NCBI GenBank assembly: GCA_947503245.1
Contig: CANNCV010000001.1
Span: 619,501-683,500, forward strand
Direction of reading: 5' to 3'
DNA: 64,000 nucleotides
Source: an uncultured Sphingomonadaceae bacterium
GTDB lineage: Bacteria > Pseudomonadota > Alphaproteobacteria > Sphingomonadales > Sphingomonadaceae
Position numbers and translations under genes: made by a program. Below the pieces are notes generated by a model. That model made no database searches. It was given only the letters and a program-made list of their open reading frames with translations, and was not told where the DNA came from. Within the stretch, counting starts at the first letter, position 1, and each line of letters begins with the position of its first letter. Below are positions 54,268-63,058 of this stretch, piece by piece.

Positions 54268-54858
54268 TTATTGCGGTGCATCTTGCGCATCGCCGCGTTG
54301 TGGAACAGCAAAACTGCCACTGACGCGGCCCTGATTGGAGGCACCTGCACCGGAGCCTGACCGTCCGACTCTGCCATCGACGCTGGAAACACCTGTTGTC
54401 AGATCGATGGTCAGTCGTTCGCCGGTCAATGTGTCACCGCCGCGATTGAGGCGGACATTGCCAATCATGGTGATAATGCGCCGGTTAAGGTCATAAATGG
54501 CATTTTCGCCCTGTGCACGGGTATCGCCTTTGCTGATATCCACGCCGCCTACAGCGTCAATGCGGCTAATATCCGTCGATCCAACATCGCTAAACGCCAC
54601 TGTAACGCGGGCTGCTCGTAACCTCAGACCGGCTTGTTGTAAATCAGCGCCGCCTGACAGAACAACCCGATCCTGCCTTTGTTGCAGCTCAATACGCCCG
54701 GCATCAAAAGACACTGGCGCATTGCTGTTGTGTGTAAACAATGCCTGCGCGCGGATGGTGCTTGGCGTTATGACCAGCATCAGCGCGGCAATCGGCAGAA
54801 TCGCACCCATGATGAACAATATGGATCGAAAAAGTGGCTGGCGGATCTGATGGGTCAT
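54268..54858 (-). CDS. lptA: LPS transport periplasmic protein LptA (OstA-like)
   Basis: A 196-residue periplasmic bridge protein. The N-terminal hydrophobic segment (SILFIMGAILPIAALMLVI) is a signal, followed by the beta-jellyroll OstA repeat pattern: FDAGRIELQQRQDRVVLSGGADLQQAGLRLRAARV and IYDLNRRIITMIGNVRLNRGGDTLTGERLTIDL. The tail is Gly/Ser rich. LptA oligomers carry LPS from LptC to LptD. Lies between lptC and lptB. Confidence 0.92.
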   Translation of the reverse strand: MTHQIRQPLFRSILFIMGAILPIAALMLVITPSTIRAQALFTHNSNAPVSFDAGRIELQQRQDRVVLSGGADLQQAGLRLRAARVTVAFSDVGSTDISRIDAVGGVDISKGDTRAQGENAIYDLNRRIITMIGNVRLNRGGDTLTGERLTIDLTTGVSSVDGRVGRSGSGAGASNQGRVSGSFAVPQRGDAQDAPQ

Positions 54859-54910
54859 AATGTGAAGCCTGATAAGCGTTAGGGAATATGGAGATATTGC
54901 ACTTGGTGTA

Positions 54911-55549
54911 TTATCGCAAGCGTCCTTGCTCTATCCTGAGTTTTGCGTTGCCTTCCAGAGTAACTGTGCGGGCTTCCAGGTCAGAACGTAAGCTGTCTGC
55001 CTCAAATGTCCCCATTGGCGTTCGACCATTGACGCGGCCGCGGCTTTTCAATGACCGTTCGCGCAGATCAAGATCGACATCGCGTGTGACAAGACGATAT
55101 CCATTTTCGCTCTCGAAAAGTACCGGACCGATAATCTCGACCTGCTCACCCTCAATATCATATTCGCCCTTATCGGCCTTTAATTCACCCGGGCCAGATT
55201 CAAATAACAGGCGCGCGGTAAGCTCTGATAGTTCAACAATGGGAATGTCAGAGCTGCGCTGAATGGCTTCCCCGGCTTGCAGCGTAAAGGGTCGGTCGCG
55301 GCTATCTTTACCACGATAAATAGCATCAGCGACGCGCATGGCCTCTGGAGCAATTTCCACCGTGTCTTTGTCTAAAAGGAAGCTTAGCTCGGAACGTTGC
55401 AGCAACGGGGCCAGCACCAGGAAGGCAAATAATCCACCAATCGCAGCTGGCAAAGCACCGCGCAAAAAGCGTATTATTCTGTCATGATTTCCGTCAGGTG
55501 CAGCAGAGTCCTGCCGCTGCGTTCGCCTTTGTTGCGCGATTTCGGTCAT
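54911..55549 (-). CDS. lptC: LPS export protein LptC
   Basis: A 212-residue single-pass inner-membrane protein. One transmembrane helix (LPAAIGGLFAFLVLAPLL, residues ~34-52) precedes a jellyroll with RGKDSRDRPFTLQAGEAIQRS and DIEGEQVEIIGPVLFESENGYRLVTRDVDLDLRERSLKSRGRVNG. The length and cytoplasmic N-terminus of ~30 residues fit alphaproteobacterial LptC. LptC accepts LPS from LptB2FG. First gene of the lpt-rpoN group; the RNase D-like gene lies 92 bases upstream. Confidence 0.92.
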   Translation of the reverse strand: MTEIAQQRRTQRQDSAAPDGNHDRIIRFLRGALPAAIGGLFAFLVLAPLLQRSELSFLLDKDTVEIAPEAMRVADAIYRGKDSRDRPFTLQAGEAIQRSSDIPIVELSELTARLLFESGPGELKADKGEYDIEGEQVEIIGPVLFESENGYRLVTRDVDLDLRERSLKSRGRVNGRTPMGTFEADSLRSDLEARTVTLEGNAKLRIEQGRLR

Positions 55550-55641
55550 GCTGCGTACCTGTTATCCGGTATTCTGGCTGACGAGGCGCGACATTGCGTA
55601 TCGATATAGGCCATCATCCCATAATGCTTGAGCGTGATATA

Positions 55642-56259
55642 TTAGCTATGTGCAAAAATATCAATCTCTGGCCAGCCGATCAGATCCAGTTCCGCGCGGT
55701 GCGGCAGAAAGTCGAAACAGGCCTGCGCTATTTCCATGCGCCCCTCGCGCTCTAGACGGACGATAAGCTGTTCGCGCAGAGCATGCAGAAACCGTACATC
55801 ACTGGCGGCATATTCGCGCTGCGCATCGGACAGTTCGGGCGCACCCCAATCGCTGGATTGTTGCTGCTTGGAAATATCTTTGCCCAGCAATTCGCGCACC
55901 AGTTCCTTTAAGCCATGCCGGTCCGTATAGGTACGGATAAGCCGAGATGCGATCTTGCTGCAAAACACAGGTGCAGCGACAACGTCCAGATAATGAGAGA
56001 TAGCGGCCAAATCAAAGCGGCCGAAATGGTAAAGTTTTACGCGTTCCGGATCTGCCAGTATCTGGCGCAAATTTGGTGCCGCATAATCGCTATTCGGCCC
56101 GAAGCGAATTAGGTGTTCATCATCGCCGCCATCAGAAATTTGGACAACACATAAACGGTCGCGATGGGTTTGCAGCCCCATGGTTTCAGTGTCTACTGCA
56201 ACATCACCTGATGCCAGAACACCTGCTGGCAGATCTTCTTCATGGAAAAAAACGCTCAA
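55642..56259 (-). CDS. RNase D-type 3'-5' exonuclease
   Basis: A 205-residue DEDDy exonuclease domain protein. Motif I VAVDTETMGLQTHRDRLCVVQIS near residue 20, motif II KLYHFGRFDLAAI near 95 and motif III EYAASDVRFLHAL near 163 give the Asp/Glu metal ligands and Tyr. It lacks the HRDC domains of full RNase D (~375 residues), a form common beside lptC in alphaproteobacteria, and may process RNA 3' ends. Translation starts at TTG 56259: AGGAG lies seven bases upstream and no better codon exists. Confidence 0.9.
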   Translation of the reverse strand: MSVFFHEEDLPAGVLASGDVAVDTETMGLQTHRDRLCVVQISDGGDDEHLIRFGPNSDYAAPNLRQILADPERVKLYHFGRFDLAAISHYLDVVAAPVFCSKIASRLIRTYTDRHGLKELVRELLGKDISKQQQSSDWGAPELSDAQREYAASDVRFLHALREQLIVRLEREGRMEIAQACFDFLPHRAELDLIGWPEIDIFAHS

Positions 56260-56815
56260 TGAATCGCTCCTGAAATTGTTGGCCTGAGTTACTGAAAAAT
56301 TATGAGTAAATCATGATCTCAGTTCAATATGCTCTTCCGTTCTATGCACTGTATTGGCAACAGAATAAACATGATTGTCACATTTGTTACCTATTTAAAA
56401 GCGGATATTGCCGACAATGTATATGGGCAATTAACGGTCAGATAATATCGGATTCACAATGGTTTGAAGCTGGTGATAGCTGGTTTTATCCATATTAACC
56501 GAGCAGGCTCAGACAGTCCCTGCATCATCAGCCCGCAAAAAAGCAACTATGCCATGCTAAAACATTCGCTAATTTGGATTTTTTGGGTTATACAGAGTCG
56601 CAATATCTTCTGGCTGAACGGCTGCTTCCTGATTAGGAAAATTCCCAAAGGCTGGCATTGCCTCTGTTGCTAACAATTTTGCCGTAACACCTATCCGGCA
56701 TTGCATATTGACAGAGGCATGTAAAAAAGTTGGGAATGTTTTTCCACACGACAGATGTTTTGTTCGTCCGGGGGCAACTGTCGACTATAATTGGGCGTGA
56801 ATGAGTAGTTATATT
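56260..56815. other. Intergenic region upstream of the cold-shock gene
   Basis: 556 bases without a convincing gene. The frames 56313-56498 and 56464-56673 look composition-random. A TATAAT box at 56786-56791 would give a short leader to the cold-shock gene; TTGACA at 56708-56713 lacks a matching -10. Such a long AT-rich stretch could include a regulatory leader, but I see no clear structure. Confidence 0.5.
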
Positions 56816-57577
56816 ATGGGTTTTGATAGAGGCCGGCGTGGCAGAGGTCGTGACAAGCGGGACGGATTTGGCGAAGATGATTTCGGTGGTTTCCCACCCC
56901 CAGGTGACGCATTTGGCGGCGGATATAATCGCGGCAATGACAATCGTGGTAACGATAATCGTGGCGGTGGTTATAATCGCGGCGGTGGCGGCGGCGGTTA
57001 TGGCCGTGACAATGCCGGCGGCGGTGGCGGCTATGAGCCTCGCGGCGGTGCTGGTGGCGGCGGTGGTCGCCCAGGCGGCGGCATGCCAGCACAGGTTGTT
57101 GGCGAAGGCACTGGCACGGTAAAATTCTTTAATGGCGGCAAAGGTTTCGGCTTTATTCAGCGTGATGGCGGCGGAGACGATGTCTTTGTTCATATCAGCG
57201 CTGTTGAGCGGGCTGGATTGACAGGCCTTGCCGAAGGACAAAAGCTGGAATTCACATTGATCGACCGCGGCGGTAAAGTATCGGCCAGCGATCTGAAAAT
57301 TGATGGTGAAGTCATTCCTGTAGAAGCTGCTGCGGCCCCACCGAAGCGTGAACTTACGGGTGAACGCGTTGGCGGTACGGTGAAGTTCTTTAATGCTATG
57401 AAAGGCTTTGGCTTCATACAGCGTGATGACGGCCAGCCAGATGCATTTGTGCATATCTCTGCTGTCGAACGCTCAGGAATGTCCGGCCTTGAAGAGGGTG
57501 ACCGGCTTGACTTTGATCTTGAAGTTGATCGCCGAGGCAAATATTCCGCGGTTAATCTGGCGGCTAAGCAAGACTGA
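56816..57577 (+). CDS. Tandem cold-shock-domain protein with Gly/Asn-rich N-terminus
   Basis: A 253-residue nucleic-acid-binding protein. An N-terminal disordered part (residues ~1-98) starts [21 protein letters not shown] and is dense in GGGYNRG, DNRG and GGGGG repeats. Two cold-shock domains follow, each with the RNP1 motif: [15 protein letters not shown] and [15 protein letters not shown], then [13 protein letters not shown] and [13 protein letters not shown]. Fusions of two CSDs are common in alphaproteobacteria and act as RNA chaperones. ATG 56816 is chosen, since the -10 box at 56786 would place the transcript start beside the track's ATG 56801. A terminator follows. Confidence 0.9.
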   Translation: MGFDRGRRGRGRDKRDGFGEDDFGGFPPPGDAFGGGYNRGNDNRGNDNRGGGYNRGGGGGGYGRDNAGGGGGYEPRGGAGGGGGRPGGGMPAQVVGEGTGTVKFFNGGKGFGFIQRDGGGDDVFVHISAVERAGLTGLAEGQKLEFTLIDRGGKVSASDLKIDGEVIPVEAAAAPPKRELTGERVGGTVKFFNAMKGFGFIQRDDGQPDAFVHISAVERSGMSGLEEGDRLDFDLEVDRRGKYSAVNLAAKQD

Positions 57578-57655
57578 TTGCGAGAGGCTCTAGCCTCTAA
57601 ACGCAGGCAGATAGAGCGTTAAATGGCCAATACTATATTGGCTACAGATATTAGA

Positions 57656-57687
57656 AAAAGGGGAGGGCGATTGCTCTCCCTTTTTTT
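57656..57687 (+). terminator. Rho-independent terminator after the cold-shock gene
   Basis: GGGAG and CTCCC pair around a ten-base loop, preceded by AAAAAG and followed by TTTTTTTG. The stem is short but the T run is strong and the position fits the end of the cold-shock gene transcript. Confidence 0.7.
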
Positions 57688-57911
57688 GTTGTGATTATAT
57701 CGCGTTTATAAAATGCGAATATCATACATGCTGCATACAGGAGGCGCATTGGAACTGGTCTTATATCGGTACTAGCAGGTTCGCTTGATGTAACGCCATT
57801 CCGTCTCTTCTCGCACTCCAATATTATCTGCTTTCATTGAACGAAGGTGGTTTGGCTAAGTGGCGCTAGGGATAGAACTGTGTAGCTGGCTCCAACGATA
57901 TATTATGAGGC

Positions 57912-57944
57912 CAAACAAAAAGGGCGCCCCGAAGGAGCGCCCTT
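57912..57944 (-). terminator. Rho-independent terminator of the autotransporter gene
   Basis: On the minus strand AAGGGCGC and GCGCCCTT form a perfect eight-pair stem around a nine-base loop (TCCTTCGGG), followed by TTTGTTTGG. It lies 25 bases past the autotransporter stop. Confidence 0.82.
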
Positions 57945-57968
57945 GATGATATAGATGTATCAGTCAGA

Positions 57969-60900
57969 TCAGAATTTGAACTTGATCGAACCCTGATAAG
58001 ACTGGTTTTGGAAATCACTCCGGGCAACGGTTGTCTCAACCGATACGCCCAGAACGATATTTCCAGTAGTAACACTCAAACCAGCGCCCACTTCAGCCCA
58101 ATCACTGTCATCGCTAGCGATTGCGAATGGAGCAAATGCGCCCGAACCGCCTGCAAATCCAGCACCGAAGCTGTTGTCACGATCTTGGAAATCATGAACA
58201 TAATCGGCTCTCAACCAAGGCTGTACTTTGCTGCCTGGCTTGTTGGTAAGAGTAACGCCAGCGCGGCCTTGTAGCGTATCGAAGCTGTCACGCTGAATGT
58301 TCAGAGCAGGTGCACCACCTGTTTCTGTTACGTCATCAAAGTTCACGGTTGCATAGTTGATTGCAGCACGTGGGATCAAACGAACAGATTTGGTGTTGAT
58401 TTCGCCAGAAATTCCAACTTCAGCCGAGAAGGTCAGACTGTCATCGCTGGTAGCCAAGTTAAAGCTAGTGGCACCAACTGCAACAGTACGCGATGTATCT
58501 GTTGAGAAGCTACCAATGCTTGCTTGGCCGTCAATGGTGATACCGCCGGTCTTAACAGCGCCATAGACTGTACCTTGGATCAACTCGCCATCAGCGCTCT
58601 GACCCTGCTGTGACGAACCGTCAATATCAGCATATGCAACTGAAACACCGATGATGCTGGATTCTGTCGGGAAGTATTCAACACCGCCACTGAAGAAATA
58701 GCCATCAAAGGTATCTGGCTGAATGGTCAAAGACGAAGGCATACCCTGACCCTGACCGTCCAAATATCCACCAGACAGGTAGAATGCGAAGTTGGAGTCA
58801 ACATTCGAATTTGCATTGCGCGAAGCATCGTCAGCCTGCGCTGCTGCTGTCGCACTAGCAAAAGCCTGCTGTACTGGAGCGCCATTATTTGATGCTACAG
58901 CCAGTTGAAGTGGGTTAGCATTGATAGCAACACTACCACCGCGCTCGTCTGAGAATGCTGTCGCCAGACGGTTACGGTTGAAGCCCATCAGGCTATTGAC
59001 CAGCATTTCTGCAATGCTGAGACGGGTTGTTTCCGTGAATGGAGCCAAACCTTCCAGTGTTGCACCCAGATTAGCTGCGTTTGCACCTTCAGTGAAGTTG
59101 AAGATCTCAGGCAAAGCGGCCAAGCCATTAGCGCGGTTTGCATCTAGCAATGCCGCATACGACAATTGGACAGCAGACGTCTGATCTACAACATCGACAT
59201 AGTCATTGACGTTGAAAACAAGCTGGACACTGAATGAACCGTCATCATTGGTAACAGTGGTGAAGGTTGGATCCAGAACCGCACTGGTACCGCCAAACCC
59301 GGTAGTGAAATCACCGGTCAGAGCAGTATCAGCTGTCAAAATAGTGTATGTGTCACCATCGTTGAACAGGAAGTTGGTCAATGGATTTACCAACACTGTG
59401 CCACCGATAGAAGCTACACCTTGATTGGCATCCAATACCATTGATGGAGACCCATCATCGTTCAGTACAGGGTTACCGTCTGCGTCCAATTCAGGGATCA
59501 ATGTAGAAGAAACAGTGATCAGGTCTGAATTGCCCATGTCATCAAGATCAACAAGATAGCTGCTGCCTGATGCCAGCGTGAGGTTGCCTTCAAAGTTCAA
59601 GGTACCAATTGTGCCCATACCGGCTGGTGAAATTGTACCAGCGATATTGGTGGTAAATGGCGTCGCTACTGTACCAGTACCTGTTAGCAAACCTGTAAAC
59701 AGTGTGAAGTCACCATTGCCGCTCAAACGACCGTCAACATTGATTGAACCACCGGTTTGATTAATACCCAATATGCTGTTCAGGCTTCCGGTTTCTGCAA
59801 TATTCAATCCTGCAGCACCAGTAACAGCCAGGTTATCAATCTCAACAGTGCTGCTCAATGTAGTCGTGCCAGCATTTGACAGTGTCACATCGAAGAAGCG
59901 TCCACTTACGCCATTAGCAACATCGACATTTACATTGTCAGGAACAAAGTCAGTTGCACCTGGCAAGCCATTGTCGATTGTCGGATCGGGGAGCGCAGGA
60001 GCCGCTGGGCCCATGTCGTCACCATCATCCATACCGTCGCCATCATCCATACCGTCTTCTTGCGAAGCATCTTCAGCGAATTCAACGCCGTCATCTTGTG
60101 AGGAGTCTTCAGCAAACTCGACACCGTTTTGCGGCGCATTGATAGCGAAATCGATCGCATTAGACTGGGCTTGGTTTTCAGCAAAGTTGACCGCTGCCAG
60201 CTGCGTAGCTGTTGAAGCAGGAGCAACGGCAACATTGTCAGCATCAACAGCCTCTGTTTCAACTGCATCGGTGCCAACACCAAGGTCTGCATCGACACGA
60301 CCAAGATTGTTAAAGAGCTGGATTCCGCCCTCTGCTTCGTCGCCAGCGCCATCGGCGGCCGGGTCCTCAAATGTGCCTTCTGTTTCACCAGTAGCCAGAT
60401 CAGTACAGAAATCGCCAGGGCCGCCGAATTCAATACATACTGCACCAAAATCAGGTCCTGTTCCGGAGAGACCGGCTTCAGGGGTTGTCGGCACACCATT
60501 TACGATGTTGCCGTCTGCATCAATGATCCGGTAGTTTGGATCAAGCAAGCTTACCCAGTGACTTGCATCTTCCCAGTCGCCATCACCTTCGGCCGTACCG
60601 ACGTAACGATACGGGTTGGTTTCAGCGATATACTCCCAAAATAGGAAGAGCGGCTGATAGAAGCTTTGTGTACCAAGAGCACTAAATGGTTGTGGGCCAA
60701 AGAAACGCGAACCACCAGATAATGTACCAATAACGAGATCTTCATCTGTGATATCATTATTTGCAGCGTCAAGAATCAATGGACCGCCTGAGTCACCGCC
60801 GGCTGTCGTGCCTTCATTAGGCAGGGCATCATCGCGGAAGCCATTAAAGTCAAATGGATCGGTACGATCCTGACTGTCAAAATCGATCTGATAAAGATTT

Positions 60901-61625
60901 TGTGGAAGATTAGGATCGCCTGGTCCGAACAGAACGTCGTTACGATCATCCAAAGAAGCTAGAGCTCCAAGGAAATTCTCAGCAGCACGACGACGGAAGT
61001 CAACGCCATCAACTGCGCCTTCAATCGCGTTGCCAGTGCCACCATAACCAGTGATGTTGACGTGGTAACCAGTACCAACAACTGGGTCGATCGCACCTGG
61101 ATCAGGCAATGCAGAAAATAGCAAAGCCCATGTTGGGATGTTCGCCGCTGGTGTATCCAGAGTTGCTAAAGCAATATCAGCTTCGATGAAACCTAGCGCT
61201 TGCGGGTTTTGCAATGAGCGAGGATCATATTGAATTTGAGATATATTATAAACGAACAATTCAGGATTGGTCGCAAAGCCATTTGCAATCCAGTTCTGGA
61301 AACCTGGCAATGCGTCTACGTCGAACGAGAATGCTGATGCAACCGTGTCACCACCGTCATAATCGCTTTCAGGACGGTCGTTCACACAGTGCGCGGCGAA
61401 CAAGACTGTACGCGGGTTAATCAGCGTGCCTGTGCAGACAAAACCATCATTGCGGAAAAACTGGCCGATGCCATTAACGCCGCCTTCGGTGTCGACAATG
61501 GCTTCACTATCAGTGTTTTCATTGGGTACAATAGCATTGGCAGGAGATGCCGCCAAAATTGTTGCCATGGCAGCAACAGCTGTTCCCGCACGCAACATGC
61601 GTGCAGAGTTGGTAATACTCTTCAT
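57969..61625 (-). CDS. Autotransporter with N-terminal trypsin-like serine protease
   Basis: A 1218-residue secreted protein. Signal peptide (residues 1-31, AMATILAASPANA), then a chymotrypsin-like protease with the full triad: His79 (LFAAHCVND), Asp150 (EADIALATLD) and Ser279 (TAGGDSGGPLI). A long passenger with an acidic repeat linker (residues ~520-580) and a beta-helix-like region (TGAAGLNIAETGSL, NFEGNLTLASGSSYLVDL) follows. The last ~270 residues form the translocator barrel, ending in the aromatic-rich strand SYQGSIKFKF. The protein probably cleaves itself or surface substrates outside the cell. ATG 61625 is chosen; GGAGGG lies ten bases upstream. A strong terminator follows. Confidence 0.92.
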   Translation of the reverse strand: MKSITNSARMLRAGTAVAAMATILAASPANAIVPNENTDSEAIVDTEGGVNGIGQFFRNDGFVCTGTLINPRTVLFAAHCVNDRPESDYDGGDTVASAFSFDVDALPGFQNWIANGFATNPELFVYNISQIQYDPRSLQNPQALGFIEADIALATLDTPAANIPTWALLFSALPDPGAIDPVVGTGYHVNITGYGGTGNAIEGAVDGVDFRRRAAENFLGALASLDDRNDVLFGPGDPNLPQNLYQIDFDSQDRTDPFDFNGFRDDALPNEGTTAGGDSGGPLILDAANNDITDEDLVIGTLSGGSRFFGPQPFSALGTQSFYQPLFLFWEYIAETNPYRYVGTAEGDGDWEDASHWVSLLDPNYRIIDADGNIVNGVPTTPEAGLSGTGPDFGAVCIEFGGPGDFCTDLATGETEGTFEDPAADGAGDEAEGGIQLFNNLGRVDADLGVGTDAVETEAVDADNVAVAPASTATQLAAVNFAENQAQSNAIDFAINAPQNGVEFAEDSSQDDGVEFAEDASQEDGMDDGDGMDDGDDMGPAAPALPDPTIDNGLPGATDFVPDNVNVDVANGVSGRFFDVTLSNAGTTTLSSTVEIDNLAVTGAAGLNIAETGSLNSILGINQTGGSINVDGRLSGNGDFTLFTGLLTGTGTVATPFTTNIAGTISPAGMGTIGTLNFEGNLTLASGSSYLVDLDDMGNSDLITVSSTLIPELDADGNPVLNDDGSPSMVLDANQGVASIGGTVLVNPLTNFLFNDGDTYTILTADTALTGDFTTGFGGTSAVLDPTFTTVTNDDGSFSVQLVFNVNDYVDVVDQTSAVQLSYAALLDANRANGLAALPEIFNFTEGANAANLGATLEGLAPFTETTRLSIAEMLVNSLMGFNRNRLATAFSDERGGSVAINANPLQLAVASNNGAPVQQAFASATAAAQADDASRNANSNVDSNFAFYLSGGYLDGQGQGMPSSLTIQPDTFDGYFFSGGVEYFPTESSIIGVSVAYADIDGSSQQGQSADGELIQGTVYGAVKTGGITIDGQASIGSFSTDTSRTVAVGATSFNLATSDDSLTFSAEVGISGEINTKSVRLIPRAAINYATVNFDDVTETGGAPALNIQRDSFDTLQGRAGVTLTNKPGSKVQPWLRADYVHDFQDRDNSFGAGFAGGSGAFAPFAIASDDSDWAEVGAGLSVTTGNIVLGVSVETTVARSDFQNQSYQGSIKFKF
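60010..60135 (-). repeat. Acidic direct repeats within the autotransporter passenger
   Basis: Two DNA repeats lie in tandem: the 17-mer CCATCATCCATACCGTC twice in 38 bases, and a ~34-base unit (EFAEDSSQDDGV / EFAEDASQEDGM at protein level) twice. Together they encode FAED-SQ-DG and DGMDDGD strings. Their close spacing and similarity suggest slippage-prone, low-complexity sequence. Confidence 0.75.
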
Positions 61626-61900
61626 TCTCAATTCCCTCCGTGGATTCTCACGAGAAGGATTATTATCGGTAAAGGCCGGTTGCACAAGAAGCTTCCAGTG
61701 GTGATTCAGCATTTTTTAACGTTACGCTAATCAAATGTTGCTTAAAAACGACAATATATGACGGCTGCGCAACGACTTTTCTTTTAATGCCGAGGCCAGT
61801 TGCATAGCGTGCACTGGCTTGTGCACATTTAACACATCGTTTTGCAAATTGGTGCGACTCTTACGAATCGCCAGCTTGGCCACTCCATATTTCTATATGC
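61626..61900. other. Intergenic region between autotransporter and GDT1 genes
   Basis: 275 bases with the autotransporter promoter on its left. I see no gene; GTGCAC occurs twice (near 61817 and 61829) but no further structure is convincing. Confidence 0.4.
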
Positions 61901-62467
61901 TCAAATTATACGCCATGCTTTTAACGCAAAATATATGCCACCTATTAAGAAGCCATAACCGCCGATTTTGCGGATGGTTTTGATGGGCAGCATGCGAGCC
62001 AGTTCTTCCTGCCACATAATAGCAGGCAATAATGCCATCATGACTCCGCACCAACCGCCGACCATTGCGAACTCAGCTGCACCATCACGCGCGGCTGTTG
62101 CTCCGATGATAAATTGTCCTTTATCGCCCAGTTGAACGATAAACAGCCCGGCAAATATAGTCAGAAAGGCTCCGCTAGGCCAGTTTTCGAGCAGATCAAT
62201 AGGGCGGCGCCAAGCCAGCATACCAATGCCAGCAAAGATTAACGCAAGGGCATAGAATAAGATTCGTGCATCATTATTGATCCATTCACTGACCAATCGG
62301 CCTGCATAGGCCGCGAGCGCACAATTTATAGCGGTTGCGATAGCACAGCCCGCGAAAAGCGCTGCGCGATTTGGAAACCTGATCGAAAGGGCCGCCACAA
62401 GTATCTGTGTGCGGTCGCCTATCTGGGTCAGCGCCGTAAGCAATAAGGTGGACAAAAACACTTCCAT
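61901..62467 (-). CDS. TMEM165/GDT1 (UPF0016) family cation transporter, variant motifs
   Basis: A 188-residue membrane protein with six helices in two repeats, typical of the UPF0016 family that exchanges Mn2+ or Ca2+ for H+. The two signature sites read LTQIGDRTQ (residue ~14) and VQLGDKGQF (residue ~115), whereas the canonical motif is E-x-G-D-(K/R)-(S/T); both Glu are Gln and the second Ser/Thr is Gly, so ion selectivity may differ. ATG 62467 (MEVFLST) is chosen; the track's N-terminal 38 residues are not family-like. Convergent with nothing; upstream is rpmG, divergent. Confidence 0.85.
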   Translation of the reverse strand: MEVFLSTLLLTALTQIGDRTQILVAALSIRFPNRAALFAGCAIATAINCALAAYAGRLVSEWINNDARILFYALALIFAGIGMLAWRRPIDLLENWPSGAFLTIFAGLFIVQLGDKGQFIIGATAARDGAAEFAMVGGWCGVMMALLPAIMWQEELARMLPIKTIRKIGGYGFLIGGIYFALKAWRII

Positions 62468-62540
62468 AGCGTCCACTATAACGCACATATGCGCTAATAT
62501 AGTGATAATTTGATCATGCTCGGATAAAGTTTGTGGCTGA

Positions 62541-62702
62541 CTAAGCGTAACGCCAATGTGTTTTGCACTTGACTTTGTCACCGAAAAGCATATTCAGCGC
62601 CGCTGTTATATGGGCGGTTATGCGTCCTTTTTGCTGCAAAATAGCGCGTATTTTCCTGAGTTCCGATTCGGGCTTATATAAAGGTCTATTAAGCAGTGCC
62701 AT
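62541..62702 (-). CDS. Possible 53-residue protein opposite the rpmG leader
   Basis: A minus-strand frame from ATG 62702 to TAG 62541 reads MALLNRPLYKPESELRKIRA and continues QQKGRITAHITAALNMLFGD, with neighbour-like codon choice. It lacks a ribosome site and would sit over the rpmG promoter region. Not recognised; may be fortuitous. Confidence 0.3.
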   Translation of the reverse strand: MALLNRPLYKPESELRKIRAILQQKGRITAHITAALNMLFGDKVKCKTHWRYA

Positions 62703-62727
62703 TTGATGAAAATAGGAAGCATGTACC

Positions 62728-62895
62728 ATGGCGAAACCAGCCACCGTCAAAATCAAACTTGTCAGCACAGCTGATACCGGTTTTTATTATGTGACGAAAA
62801 AGAACCCTCGGAATATTACGGAAAAAATGACCTTCCGTAAATATGATCCAGTGGTTCGCAAGCATGTCGAATTCAAAGAAGCCAAAATCAAGTAA
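62728..62895 (+). CDS. rpmG: 50S ribosomal protein L33
   Basis: A 55-residue ribosomal protein too short for the ORF track. It begins [21 protein letters not shown] and ends EFKEAKIK, with [21 protein letters not shown] between; this is the cysteine-free (zinc-independent) L33 form usual in proteobacteria. AGGA lies about nine bases before ATG. Stands alone. Confidence 0.95.
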   Translation: MAKPATVKIKLVSTADTGFYYVTKKNPRNITEKMTFRKYDPVVRKHVEFKEAKIK

Positions 62896-63058
62896 GCAGA
62901 TTTACGGCTTTATCTCAGCATATTTGGCCTGGTTCGTAGAAACGGGCCTGGATGCTGTTGCGGCTAAACCCAACAAAGTCTTCTTGCCTGTAATGGTTCA
63001 GTTGCTATTCAACCCGTAACAATCATGATGAGAGCATGATGATGACGGGATTGAAAAT

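Noticed and set aside
56708-56736. TTGACA as a promoter for the cold-shock gene
   Set aside because: No acceptable -10 box at 16-18 bases; the TATAAT at 56786 is a better candidate.
59773-60534. 253-residue plus-strand Ser/Pro-rich ORF
   Set aside because: Antisense to the autotransporter repeat region; the apparent repeats are the complement of the acidic linker.
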